The notes: generated by a model from the sequence alone, not told the origin. A stretch of 64,000 nucleotides of DNA from Vitrella brassicaformis (GCA_001179505.1 CDMY01000295.1:437336-501335), one strand, 5' to 3'; numbered from the stretch's first letter, positions 1-11,046 are shown. Program-made: numbers and translations.

Positions 1-301
1 ACTCCTCCCACACCTGAGCAGGATACACACGAAGGAATGCACTGCACACGGACCAGCCACAAAGTGCGTTCTCACCGCGGTGTGGTCAGCCGAGATGAGA
101 AGCCACGTCTGCAGCCTGGCCACAGCGGGTGGTGTCACGGAATCCATATAGATCTTCCACTGTGCAAGGGGTGACAAATGAGCGCCACCTTGTTCGCATG
201 ACAGTCTTCAGCATGCGAAGAGAACTGCCGTCTGTTTCTCGAGATCTTGTTGACGCGGGGGGAGGGACTCCGAGGGAGTGTCCTTCCCTTCGCCTTTTTC
301 A
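1..301. other. Left-edge non-coding stretch
   Basis: No supportable gene is seen. The short reading frames here show no family motif. It precedes the kinase array and ends at a promoter-like AAGCTCGCC element. Confidence 0.4.
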
Positions 302-310
302 AAGCTCGCC
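302..310 (+). promoter_or_regulatory. AAGCTCGCC promoter-like element
   Basis: AAGCTCGCC lies 18 bases before an ATG at 328 that opens the proline/serine-rich segment of the kinase array. The same core recurs upstream of many other genes in the window, which is the reason for calling it. Confidence 0.4.
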
Positions 311-327
311 ATCAAGGCGTGAAACTG

Positions 328-950
328 ATGTCAGCCAAACCCAATGCATGCGCACCCTTCCCCATCGAACACATGATGAAGAGATTCGGGCACGCTATCG
401 GCCTGCCCACCGACGTGGATGGTGGCAGCGGTGGGAGGAAGAAGAAGGGCTTGAAGGAGCGGGGCGACCAGGTCATGACTGAGGGGCAGCTGCCGCTTGG
501 GGAGCCGCCCGAGGCCTCAGAGGGCCGACCACCCAGCCGCACTCCGCCGTCAGCTCCCCGCCCCTCCGTGCGATTCGGCAGCGACAGTCCTCAATCGAGC
601 CAGCCCCTCCCCACGCCTCAGCAGCCCCTGTCGCCCTACGGCCGCCGTCTCGGAGTGAATCTGACTCCGACTCCGACTCTTGTCCCGGTTCTGATTCTCG
701 TTCCTCCCCTTCTTTCCCACGGGCCTCCCTGTCATCACACTCTGCCGACCAAGACATTCTGACCCCTTCCAGTGGACCAGATGATGCACCGCCGCAGCAC
801 TCATCTCCCAGTGCGTCCCACGAATCGTCGACCACGGGGGAGCAGCTGGAGAGCCCTACCGTCAACCAAAGTCTCCCCCTGGAGCCGGTGGGACGGTCAC
901 ATGCGAAGTCCGCGAGAACGGAAGAACAAGTGCTGTCGGAATGGAAGAAG
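328..950 (+). pseudogene. Degenerate kinase tail: remnant subdomain XI plus Pro/Ser-rich segment
   Basis: This segment matches the 3' part of the two downstream kinase units. Bases 328-420 align with the subdomain XI coding sequence (ALAKDPMQRPS in the intact copies) but carry small indels that ruin that motif. The Pro/Ser-rich tail follows. Near 632 it is one base shorter than the copy at 2942, so the frame closes at 760-762 instead of running to the EWKK splice site at 950. A donor at 951 (GTAAGA) and an acceptor ending at 1032 are kept. It could be the decayed end of a third kinase unit, or the first exon of kinase unit 1 with a frameshift. The AAGCTCGCC element just upstream favours some transcription from here. 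Confidence 0.45.
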
Positions 951-995
951 GTAAGAGCGACACGGGTATCAGAGGTGCGAGAATGCATTAAGTCT

Positions 996-1029
<34 letters not shown>

Positions 1030-1032
1030 CAG
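641..1032 (+). repeat. Near-identical direct repeat, copy 1 (partner 2951-3334)
   Basis: From 641 to about 1000 the sequence matches 2951 to about 3310 at a constant offset of 2,310 bases, across the exon end, the donor and most of the intron. I see one substitution (position 909, T versus C). The flanking kinase exons of the two units differ far more. The following TGTC microsatellite is longer here (to 1029) than in the partner. Confidence 0.85.
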
Positions 1033-3260
1033 ATGAAGGAGCGTCTCTTCGAGAATGTACCCCAGCTCAAGACGGCCGGAAAAGCCGTATCATCGAAGGA
1101 CTTCATGGATTGTGAGGGTATGAATGTGCTCCTTGCTGGGACGGTCTTTCGCTATGACAGCCGTGAGGCAAGCTCTGCCCCTAAGTCCCTACTGACAGCC
1201 CCACTGACGCTCACCGAGGAGAAAGGACTCGAGGACGTGGCAAGGGAGGGGGACCTCATTTTCAAGAAGATCGACCGTGGCAACACACAAGTACTGATTC
1301 CGAAGCATACAGCAGCTTCCTAGCGCTCATTTGCCGTCGTTGTTGTTGTGTGTGTGTGTGGGGGTGTGTGTGCAGTCGTCAGTTCCTGAGGTGGTGGTTC
1401 ATGCGTGGCTGTCGCAGCACGCTCGCAAAGAGGTCAGCCGACTGGCCCCGAAGCTCTATGGCATCGTCAGCACTGAGGGCACTGAGGGAATGGACCACTG
1501 GAGTGTCAGCGGTGAGGCTCCAGACACACACCCGCCAATGCGCCGCGGTGGCCACGGTGCCCATTCATGTGATGTGGTGGTCACTGTCTGTCTGTCAGAG
1601 TGCATCTCTGGTGGCTCACTGAAACTGGATGACCCGAAGCTTCCGGACATGTCTCTGGCTGAGAAGGCCAATTTCTGCCTTCAGGTCAGTCGGCCGCATC
1701 GCACCCTGTCCATCTCGTGCAGCAATGTGTCTCCCTCTCGTTGGGTTTGCTGTGTCTCCCTCTCGTTGTTGTGGGTGTAGTTGTTGCGTCACGTCGAGGA
1801 GCTGCATTCACTGGGCATCGCACACGGCGACCTGTCGCTGGCCAACCTGCTGTTGCGGCGACAAGGCCACGGCTACGAACTCTTCCTCAACGACTTCGAG
1901 ACTGCTGGTACGGAGACACGACAGCGATTGGCGTCTTGCCTGGCGTCTCGCACTCGCACACACCGCCACGCACACTCTACGCCGTCATGGATTCGCTCTG
2001 CCTGTTTGTGGCGTGCAGTGGCTGGTTTGGACAAGAAAGGAAAGGAGAAGAGGCTCGAGACATATCTGACAAGAGGAAAAGGAGGCACCCCTCAGTTCAT
2101 GGCCCCCGAGAAGAACCTCATGTCGTCGTTTGCCCGGGCGAGCAGAGAGGAAGACGACACGGGCGATGGCGGCAACCAAGACGGCTCGAAGGACCTTGTT
2201 TGGTAAGGACGTAATGCGAGCGGGCAGGGGAGACATGATTGCGTGGTCTGCCCACTCAGGTATCCGCAATGACATATGGTGTTGCGGGGTGATTATCTAC
2301 ACGATCCTCAAGGACGGCAAGGCGCCTTGGTTGGAGCCAGATGGGGACAACGACAAGTTCAGCTTCTTCGCACAAGAGGTCAGCTCAGAAGCCAGGACAG
2401 AGAAACACAGCATTAGTGTTTGACGTACCTATGTGTGTGCATCCGTGCAGCACAAGTACAACTTGGTCAGCTATGCAGAGGCCGTCTACAACAGACGATG
2501 CCTCTCTGCAATGGAAAGAGAAATCATCAGTAAGTACTCATGTGGGCACCCGACGGACGGATGAGATCGACGAGATGTGCTTCTGCTCCACACACAATTA
2601 CTCTTCTGTTCCTCTCTGTGCGCAGAGGCCGCCGGCAGTGCGCTGGCCAAAGACCCAATGCAGCGCCCTTCCATCAGAGACATGGTGAACGATTTCAAAG
2701 ATGCCATCGGCCTGACCACCGACCTGGATGGTGGCAGCGGCCAGAGGCAGAAGAATGGCTCGGAGGAGCGGGGCGACCAGGCCATGACTGAGGGGCAGCT
2801 GCCGCTTGGGGAGCCGCTCGAGGCCTCAGAGGGCCGACCACTCAGCCGCACTCCGCCGTCAGCTCCCCGCCCCGCCCTGGGATTCGACAGCGACAGTCCT
2901 CAATCGAGCCAGCCCCTCCCCACGCCTCAGCAGCCCCTGTCACCCCTACGGCCGCCGTCTCGGAGTGAATCTGACTCCGACTCCGACTCTTGTCCCGGTT
3001 CTGATTCTCGTTCCTCCCCTTCTTTCCCACGGGCCTCCCTGTCATCACACTCTGCCGACCAAGACATTCTGACCCCTTCCAGTGGACCAGATGATGCACC
3101 GCCGCAGCACTCATCTCCCAGTGCGTCCCACGAATCGTCGACCACGGGGGAGCAGCTGGAGAGCCCTACCGTCAACCAAAGTCTCCCCCTGGAGCCGGTG
3201 GGACGGTCACATGCGAAGCCCGCGAGAACGGAAGAACAAGTGCTGTCGGAATGGAAGAAG
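1033..3260 (+). CDS. Divergent protein kinase, tandem unit 1
   Basis: Exons read as 1033-1290, 1376-1511, 1599-1684, 1781-1907, 2019-2202, about 2260-2378, 2451-2529 and 2626-3260. Motifs in order: LIFKKID (candidate ATP-site lysine), HGDLSLANL (HRD loop with Arg replaced by Gly, Asn kept), NDFE in place of DFG, GTPQFMAPE, NDIWCCGV (subdomain IX) and AKDPMQRPS (subdomain XI). A Ser/Pro-rich tail follows and may splice from EWKK at 3260 into unit 2. Phases agree except at the exon starting near 2260. There the obvious acceptor leaves the frame shifted, because the exon is 119 bases against 127 in unit 2. The start at 1033 follows the splice acceptor, so it could be an internal exon of a longer two-kinase gene. 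The HGD and DFE changes suggest weak or absent catalysis. Confidence 0.6.
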
Positions 3261-3334
3261 GTAAGAGCGACACGGGTATCAGAGGTGCGAGAATGCATTA
3301 AGTCTTGTTTGTCTGTCTGTCTGTCTGTCTGCAG

Positions 3335-5551
3335 ATGAATAAGCGTCTCTTCGAGAATGTACCACCCGGGCTCAAGACGAAGGCCGGCGAGCGGGTGTCA
3401 TCGGGCTACATGAAGGGCATGAAGGGCATGGAGGAGCTCCTTGCTGGGACGGTTTACTGCTACGACAGCCATGAGGCAAGCTCTGCCTCTGATTCCCTAC
3501 TGAGAGCCCCACTGACGCTCACCGAGGAGAAACAACTCGAGGATGTGGCGGGAAAGGGAGCTCTCATTTTCAAGAAGATCGACCGTGGCAGCACACAAGT
3601 ACTGATTTCGAAGCATACAGCAGCCTCCTGGCGCTCATTTGCCGTTGTTGTGTGGGTGTGTGTGCAGTCGTCAGTTCCTGAGGTGGTGATTCATGCGTGG
3701 CTATCACAGCACGCTCGCCAAGAGGTCAGCCGACTGGCCCTGAAGCTGTATGGCGTCGTCAGCACTGAGGGCACTGAGGGGGGAGAACAATGGAGTGTCA
3801 GCGGTGAGCTCCAGACACACACCCGCCAATGCGCCGCGGTGGCCATCATGCCCTTTTATTTGTTGGTCGATGTCCGTCTGTCAGAGTTCATCTCTCCTGG
3901 CTCACTGGGTGAAGGTGTTGCGCGGGATATGCTTAGGCTGATGTCTCTGGCTGAGAAGGCCAATCTCTGCCTTCAGGTCAGTCCGCCGCACCGCACCCTG
4001 TCCATCTCGTGCTTCAATGTGTCTCATTCTCGTTGCGTTTGCTGTGTCACCTTCCCGTTGTTATGGGTGCGTGTGCAGTTGTTGCATCACGTCAAGGAGC
4101 TGCATTCACTGGGCATCGCACACGGCGACCTCTCGCTGGCCAACCTGCTGTTGCGGCGACAAGGCAACGGCTACGAACTACTCCTCAACGACTTCGAGAC
4201 TGCTGGTACGGAGACACTTCAGCGATTGGCGTCTTGCCTGGCGTCTCGCACTCGCACACACCGCCACGCACACTCTACGCCGTCATGGATTCGCTCGGCC
4301 TGTTTGTGGCGTGCAGTGGCTGGTTCGGACAAGAAAGGAAAGGAGAAGTGGCTCAACTGTGGAATAGGAGGAAAAGAAGCCACTTAGCCGTTCATGGCCC
4401 CAGAGAGGTACCACATCACCTATTCGACGGCCCAGCGGGGCAAAGACCAAAACGGCACGGGCGATTTCGTCAACCAACACGGCTCGAAGGACCTCATATG
4501 GTAAGGACCTAATGCACAAGTGTGTGTGCTGAGCGGCAGGGGAGACATGAATGTGTGCGTCGTTTACAGGAGTCCATTTCGCAATGACATATGGGCTTGC
4601 GGGGTGCTTATCTACACGATCCTCAAGGACCGCAACGAGCCGTGGGACATGCCAGACGCCGAGACCAGCGTCAATTTCAAGATCTTCGCCCACATGGTCA
4701 GCTAAGATTGCCAGGACAAAGAAACAAAAAATAGGTGAGTGATTTATGTGTGTGTGCATCTGTGCAGAATCAGTACAGCTTGGTCAGCTATGCAGGGGCC
4801 GTCTCTGAAATGGAAACAAAAGTCCTCGGTGAGTACTCATGCGGGCAGCCAACCGGGTCGACTCCACACACCATTACTCTTCTGTTCCTCTCTGCGCGCA
4901 GATGTCGCCGGCAGTGCGCTGGCCAAAGACCCAATGCAGCGCCCTTCCATGGAAGAGATGGTGGAGAAGTTCAAGCAGGCTATCGGCCTGCCCGCCGACG
5001 TGGATGGCGGCAGCGGTGGGAGGCAGAAGGAGGGCTCGAAGGAGCGGGGCGACCAGGTCATGACTGGGCAGCTGCCACTTGGGGAGCCGCCCGAGGCCTC
5101 AGAGGGCCGACCACCCAGCCGCACTCCGCCGTCAGCTCCCCGCCCCTCCGTGGGATTCGGCAGCGACAGTCCCCAATCAAGCCAGCCCCTCCCCACGGCC
5201 CAGCAGCCCCTGTCGCCCAGGCAGCCGCCGTCTCCGAGTGAGTCGCGCGCCATGCAGCCGGCTCACGAGACGCCACCTGACGGACCAGATGGTGCACCGC
5301 GGCAGCCCTCACCTCTCCGTGCGCGTCTCTGTCGTGTCCGCGAGGTGACAGGCTCAGAGGGCTTCCTGCAGTCAACCGCCAGCTCAAGACTGAAGGAAGT
5401 CCAGCGACAGCCGCTTTTGCCACCAGCGCGTCTCCGTCGCCTGCGCTGGGTGACAGGCAACGAGAGCTTCCTAGTCCACGGCCAGCTCAAGACTGAAGGA
5501 AGTTCAGCGACGTGTGCGGGGCTGAGAGGTCGTGACTGTGCTTTATGGTGA
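3335..5551 (+). CDS. Divergent protein kinase, tandem unit 2 (in-frame TAG)
   Basis: Exons 3335-3598, 3668-3803, 3885-3976, 4079-4205, 4317-4500, 4570-4696, 4768-4828 and 4902-5551 keep phase throughout and end at a TGA. Motifs: LIFKKID, HGDLSLANL, NDFE, PFMAPER, NDIWACGV and AKDPMQRPS, then a Pro/Ser-rich tail that diverges from unit 1 after about 5230. One TAG (4385-4387) sits in frame three residues before FMAPE, in the activation segment, and no alternative splice I tried removes it without breaking the frame. The unit is therefore a pseudogene, a truncated product ending after the catalytic loop, or a readthrough case. It is a tandem paralogue of unit 1, with the same intron positions. 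Confidence 0.6.
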
Positions 5552-5766
5552 CGGCTTTTGATTTAGCGGGGTGGAACGACTAATCGGATTTGGGAGGGAC
5601 ATGATGGTTTAGCTGTAAGTGCTGTGATAGCATGACATGACAGCAATGGACTCGATTGATTGAATGCACTCTACATACCAACATGCATGGGATGACTACA
5701 TGAACACACGCCAATCCGTGCTCACAGCCACGATAAATGTCCGTCAGTACGCACACACATGCCTTC

Positions 5767-7640
5767 CTACCAGCCATCCAGCCCTCCCTGCCCCGGCACG
5801 ACGGCGGCCCTGAGCTCCTCCAAACGAGCTGATCTCTCACTTAGGTTATCCTCAGACGCAATAGGCACAGCCATCTTCGGCTCAGCCGGTGTCTCATCAG
5901 CGGCCTCTGTTGGCGTGTCGTGCTGTGGTGGTCTTCTTGGCAGGGGCGGTGGGATCTCGAGTGTGACTTTGCCGAGGCGGCCCTTCTGGAAGTCGCTCAG
6001 CAGCCGACCGGCGGCAGAGTTGATGTCGCCACTGAAACACTTGAAGGCCAGCTGCAAAGCCGGAGAGCGAAGGCACCATGTGTGTGGGGTCTCTCTGTGT
6101 ATCGTCCACCCAAACTCACCTGGTTCATGTAGAATTCGCCCGTGGCGTTGGCTGAGTCGGTGCCCCAGTAGTGGGGGTCCACGCCATACCGCCGCCGCAG
6201 ATTCTCTACCGGCACATACGACGGCCGCCTCTTCCACGCCTGCAGCAGCTCATCGACCAGCGCCACGCCCGCCTCGTGGACGTCATAGGCCGCCTGCGAA
6301 ATGTCGTTGCACATGGCGAGACGCCACGCAGCCGACTGGTCCTCCTGGTTGGCCGGTATAATTCCTGGCGTGTCGAGCAGCTCCACTTGCTTCTCGACAG
6401 GCCCAGTTGTCTCACGGTCGCGCAGACGAACCCACTGCACACCCACCACACCCACACAGGCCAGACGAGTGTGGCTTCATGTGCCTGCCTCCCTCCTCCC
6501 TCTGTCTGTCTGTCTGTCTGTCCATCTCTTCCTCCCTCTCACCCACCGATATCTGCCTGGTGACGCCCGGCATGTTGTAGCTCTTGGTCTTCTTCCGCCC
6601 AATCAGCCGATTGATGAGGGCCGACTTGCCCACATTGGGGTACCCGATAACCAGCGCCCTCACAGCCCGCGGCCGCAGCCCCTTGCGCTCCCTCTTGGCG
6701 TTGACGGCCTCGCCCACCTTGACCAGTGCCTTCTGGATGCGCGGGATCCCCCTGCCGCCCTCACGCGCATTGACGGGCACCACAGGCACGGCAGGCAGGG
6801 GAGAAGCACCGCCGCCGTTAGTGCTGTTATGGATTCGGCTGTCCCGGGCCGCTGATACCTGAGGACAAAGGCAGGCAAGAATGAAGGCGGTTTTACGCGA
6901 AATCCTCACTACGCTGGACGACCTTGAGGTATCGCTCCCAGTCTTGCAGGGCTTCCTTTGCCACGAGGTCGCATCTGTTGAGGACGATGATCCTGGGTCT
7001 GTTGCCGACCCACAAGGGCACCATTGGGTGGCCCGTGGCCAGTGGGATCCGGGCGTCCCGCACTTCAATGACCACATCCACCAGACGGATGTACTCGAGC
7101 AGCTGACGCTGCGCCTTGGCAATGTGACCCGGATACCTACACATAGACAAACGAAGCGAAACACATGAGGGTGACAGATGCCGAGATGCCCCCGTGCAGT
7201 GTCTGCGCTGCGTACCAGTTGATTTTCTTCCGCCTCCGTCTGTGGTCTTGCATCAAGTCATCCACACTCCCTCGCCGCCCCATCCCTCCCGGCCTCTCAG
7301 CCACCACCACTTCATCGCGAACAGCAGGCAGCGCTTGTGACAAGAAGCGCCTGGATGCTGGCCCGATGTTGCGGTTGCGACGCAGATTGATGCGCTCGCG
7401 ATAGTAGTGATTGTGCTGGACGGGAGGGAGGACGAAAGCAGAGGCCGAAGTCCGCCTTTTCCATCGATGTCTGTCGATGACGGCATGGCTGACAGATCCA
7501 TCGGAGTGCCGCAGAGGGGGATAGAGGGGTGATGCTGAGCTGCTCAAAGCCGCCTGAGTGGGAGTCATTGACTCGAGGAAAGGCAGCAGTAGGGCGATGA
7601 TTGTTCGCCATGGATGCAGCAGATCTGCCAACGCTGTCAT
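5767..7640 (-). CDS. MTG1: MTG1/RbgA (YlqF)-type circularly permuted GTPase, probably organellar
   Basis: Exons on the minus strand: 7640-7216, 7136-6923, 6858-6547, 6434-6120 and 6051-5767, about 516 aa. The second and third boundaries fit phase 0 but are the least certain. The GTPase motifs are permuted as in YlqF/RbgA/MTG1: G4 (LNRCDLV) comes first, then G1 (GYPNVGKS), then G3 (DTPG). The YPGHIAKA and VIEVRDARIPL blocks of the family open the domain. These proteins promote late large-subunit assembly in bacteria and organelles. I chose the second Met because it begins a hydrophobic signal-like stretch (WRTIIALLLPFL) followed by a Ser/Arg-rich leader, as expected for a bipartite leader to a complex plastid. 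A promoter-like element lies 22 bases upstream. The gene is head-to-head with PLGG1. Confidence 0.8.
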
Positions 7641-7661
7641 CTTGCCGCTGTCGACATGTTT

Positions 7662-7670
7662 AAGCTCGCA
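7662..7670. promoter_or_regulatory. AAGCTCGCA element between MTG1-like and PLGG1-like genes
   Basis: AAGCTCGCA (TGCGAGCTT read toward the minus-strand gene) lies 22 bases before the chosen MTG1-like start and 186 bases before the PLGG1-like ATG. It falls between the two candidate Met codons of the GTPase, which supports the shorter start. Confidence 0.5.
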
Positions 7671-7855
7671 TGTAGGGTGCTCCCTGAAGACCACTGTTAA
7701 ACGACACACGGCTCCGGGGAAACCGTCAAGTCAGCTCTTCTCCTTGTGAGAGCCCGTGTGTCTTCTCTCCTCCTTTGGCCTGACGTGAACACAAGCCCGC
7801 GCCCGAAGCTGGGCTGATCAGATCTGAGGCTCACAGCCGCTGGTTGTGTGTGAAG

Positions 7856-9729
7856 ATGGCCAGCAAGGAAGGCGAGTATCGGATTAACATCTCTTCAAGG
7901 TCAGTCAAGTCAGTGCTGAACAGTGAGAGCGACGAACGAATCAGACGTGTCCGTTGCCTGCGCTTCCTTCTGAGTGCAGGCATGAAAGAGGCGGCGAGAA
8001 GGAGTCCTCACCATGGATGCAGGTCGGTGAACCTCACGACGATTCCATGCGCAATGACGCGGCCGTCTGTCAATCTGTCCAATGTGTGTGTGGGTGTGTG
8101 CAGAGGTTCCCGCTGGATCTGCTGTCGATTGTGTTCTTCCTCGCCGTCGACTATGCTCTCCGGCGGCTCTTCACATGGCTAGAAATTCCCTTCCCCAGCA
8201 ACCTGGCGGGCATGCTGCTGGTGCTGGCGACACTGCTGGTCCTCAACGCCACCCGCCCCGCTGTCGCATTGCGGGCTTTCACCTTCCTCATGCGCGGCAC
8301 AACGTTCCTAAAGGTGCGGAGGGGATGTGTCGGTGGGCTGTGTGACGCATTGTGTGCATTGTGATGCTTGTCTTCAGATCTGGCTGCCCGTGTGGTTCGT
8401 TCCGAATCTGATCAATCTGCCGCTGATGGACGTGGGGCAGCCGGTGCGCATCGCGGCCGTCATCTTGTGCGGCATGCTCTTCACGCTGCTCACCACGGCA
8501 GGAGTCGTCACCCACGTCAAGTCACTCGCACAACGCGCCACAGCCAGCGAGCGTCAGCCGCTGACCGTGTCCATCCCCGAGAGGACCAGCAAGAAAGGCG
8601 CTTCGTCATCTGCCGCCGCGTCGCTCCCATTCTCTGCGCGGCTGAGCATGTGCCTGGCTGCGGGGATGTGCGTGTGCTTCCTGCTGGCCGTCGCCTTATG
8701 GTGGTGTGACGACGTTATTCGGTCCTCTGGCGCCCGCTCTGCGGTGGTCTGGCAGTCGCACATACGGCTGGAGAAGGGGTTCCTGCTGCTGCTGATCCTC
8801 TGCACCTATGTGTTTGGCGCCCGGCTGCCGCCAAGAGTGACCAAGATAGCCCACCCACTGCTGACGTGCGCCTTCCTGACGTGGGGAGGCATGCTGCTGT
8901 ATGCGGTTGCCGTCCCCGGTCCACCACCTTTTGACCGTTCCCGGGAGTGGTGGAGGCTGCTGAACGGGCTGGTTGTCAAGGCGCCGCAGTCCATCGAGCA
9001 ATTTGGTGGCCATGGAAGGATGGATGGATTGATGGATGGATGGGGAGGGGTCCCTAGCTGAGCTGCATGTGTTGTCTCTCCCTCTCTGTGGGTGAGTGCA
9101 GGTGCGGGCAATTTCCTGTTGATGTTCCTGGGTCCGGCAGTGGTGTCGTTTGGCGTGTCGATCTTCGACCAGCGTGTGCTCATCCGCGAGAACGCAGCCG
9201 CCATATCGAGCGGCGTCGCCTACGCCACCGTGGGGTCCCTGCTCTTCACCGCCCTCTTCACACGAGCCATCAACCTCGAACACGATGTAAGTCACATACA
9301 CACACACCCACACACACACAGAGAGAGCGAGAGAGAGAACCTTCCCTGTCTGGCTGTTTCTGTCAGTGCCGACTGTGTATGCTGCCCCGCTCTGTGACGA
9401 TCCCGCTGGCGTTGGAGATCAACAAGCTCATCGGCGGCGAGGCCGGGCTCGTGGTGTCCTTCTGCCTGGTCACCGGCCTCCTGGGCTCCCTCTTCGGCAA
9501 GCAGATCCTGTCGGCGTGTCGGGTGACAGACCCCCCCACCAGAGGGCTGTCGCTAGGGGCGGCCAGCCATGGGCTGGGGGCGGCGGCGCTGAATGACGAG
9601 AAGGAAGCCTTCCCCTTCGCCGCCACGTCGATGGCTTTGAACGGCGCGTGCAGCGCCATCCTGATTGCGATCCCATTTGTGAGGACTGCTGTGCTGGCCC
9701 TGGCTGGGTGTGAGGCTGCGTGTGAGTGA
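7856..9729 (+). CDS. PLGG1: PLGG1-like plastid glycolate/glycerate translocator (LrgA/LrgB family)
   Basis: Exons 7856-7899, 7980-8022, 8104-8313, 8378-9005, 9102-9286 and 9367-9729 give about 490 aa with consistent phases, close to the size of plant PLGG1. The N-terminal half is LrgA-like, with several membrane segments (for example LLSIVFFLAVDYALRRLF). The C-terminal half is LrgB: FLGPAVVSFGVSIFD, the EAGLVVSFCLVTG helix, and the signature block GAASHGLGAAALNDE followed by ATSMALNGACSAILI. In plants this carrier exports glycolate and imports glycerate across the plastid inner envelope during photorespiration. The N-terminus as read is short and hydrophilic with no obvious signal peptide, so either targeting is internal or an upstream exon was missed. 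Confidence 0.85.
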
Positions 9730-10270
9730 GGGGAGGGAGGGAATATACTCACCAAGGGATTGGCTAGAGAGGGATTGGCCAGAGAGGGATGGATGGATGG
9801 ATGAAGGGAGAGAGAAGACCATTTGTGTGAGAGATGGGGAGGGTTGGGGTGGTGCGAGAGTGTCGAGAGTGTTGTTTGGATAAGCTTGTTAATGAAATCA
9901 TGTATGTCATCACGGCAAGCAAGGCAAGGCAAGGCAACAGACGAGAGAGACACTAATTGTGGACCGGACCGCCTACTCACTATGTCTGTCACGGGGAATG
10001 TTGATACACTGACACATCACGACGACACTCCGATAAAGCGACACGTACACACACGGCAGTCCACCAACCGAACCACATAAGGAAGGAACACCGCATTATC
10101 TTACACATTGTAACAAAAACCTCTGCCTGCAGAGTTGAGCTGACGCACTGCACTGCAACCTGCCTCGCCTCTTTCTCCTTTCCTCGTTCGTCACTGTCTC
10201 ATTGGATGCATCTCCACAAATCCTTTTTCCCGCCCACCTTCATTCAAACCTTCGTCCGCCCTCCCGTCCC
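9730..10270. other. Convergent intergenic spacer
   Basis: Lies between the 3' ends of the PLGG1-like gene and the cysteine-rich gene. It holds GGAT-rich tracts around 9780-9810 and no supportable gene. Confidence 0.5.
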
Positions 10271-10972
10271 TCAAAGCTCGTGTCGCCATGCCGGCACCAA
10301 TCGCAGGACTCTCCCGCCCCCCAGGAACCGAACACGCTCCCCGCCGGGACGTGGAAGGATTCCGAGCTGGCGTGGCCAGGCCTTCGTAGCCACCACGAAG
10401 ACAGCACCAGCCACGGCGACGAGGCCCACAGGTGCACCGACGGAAATCCAGGGTTCCCATGCAGCTGACTGCGGTGTGTCAGGGCACCCACTGCCCTCTG
10501 CGCACTCGCCAGTGTGTGTGTCGATGCAGCAGGGCTCTCCCGTCCTCTTGTGCTTGCCCACATGTCCCGGACAGCACGTCGAATCTCCACCGCCATTTCG
10601 TTCCCAGCAGCAGGGCTGCCTGTCAGCCTTGCTCCTGCCGCACTTCATGGTGGCCTTGTCGCAGCATTCGCAGCATCGCCAGCTGCATGGGCTGGTCTCC
10701 TCACATGTGGCCGACGGGTCTTGCAGTGGGCTGGCTGCTGGGGCAGCAGCACCCACTGGCGTCTGGCGGGTTCTTGATGCCTCTTGGGGCGGCCAGCGCG
10801 GCTGCAGGCCAGCCGAGCAGGTGTCTTGACTGATGAGTGGTGACGCTGATGCATATATAATGAGAGAGGTGGACGCCTGCAAACACACACACACACACCG
10901 TCGTGCATGCACCTGCAACGGTGATGGTGGGGATGAGAAATATGTATCAGCCAATGCGATGGAAGTCTTCAC
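10271..10972 (-). CDS. Cysteine-rich orphan protein with C-terminal membrane segment
   Basis: An open frame of 233 codons with a strongly biased cysteine pattern: paired and spaced cysteines in CSWRCCECC, CCWERN, DSTCCPG, EPCCID and ECAEGSGC. A hydrophobic segment follows (WISVGAPVGLVAVAGAVFVV) and then a short basic tail. A 34-base GT...TTGCAG stretch near 10914-10881 is in frame and may be a very short intron or coding. The layout suggests a type I or tail-anchored surface protein with a disulfide-rich head, though a classical signal peptide is weak (MKTSIALADTYF). I do not recognise the family. An opposing 207-codon frame on the plus strand lacks comparable structure. Confidence 0.4.
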   Translation of the reverse strand: MKTSIALADTYFSSPPSPLQVHARRCVCVCLQASTSLIIYASASPLISQDTCSAGLQPRWPPQEASRTRQTPVGAAAPAASPLQDPSATCEETSPCSWRCCECCDKATMKCGRSKADRQPCCWERNGGGDSTCCPGHVGKHKRTGEPCCIDTHTGECAEGSGCPDTPQSAAWEPWISVGAPVGLVAVAGAVFVVATKAWPRQLGILPRPGGERVRFLGGGRVLRLVPAWRHEL

Positions 10973-11038
10973 TTTATCCCTTTATCCATTCCAATGAAGA
11001 GAGCCGCAGTTCCTCTCAGAAAGAGGAAACGCTCCAGC

Positions 11039-11046
11039 TGCGAGCA
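11039..11046. promoter_or_regulatory. TGCGAGCA, partial promoter-like element
   Basis: Seven of eight bases match TGCGAGCT. It sits 67 bases upstream of the cysteine-rich gene's start on the minus strand. Confidence 0.25.
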
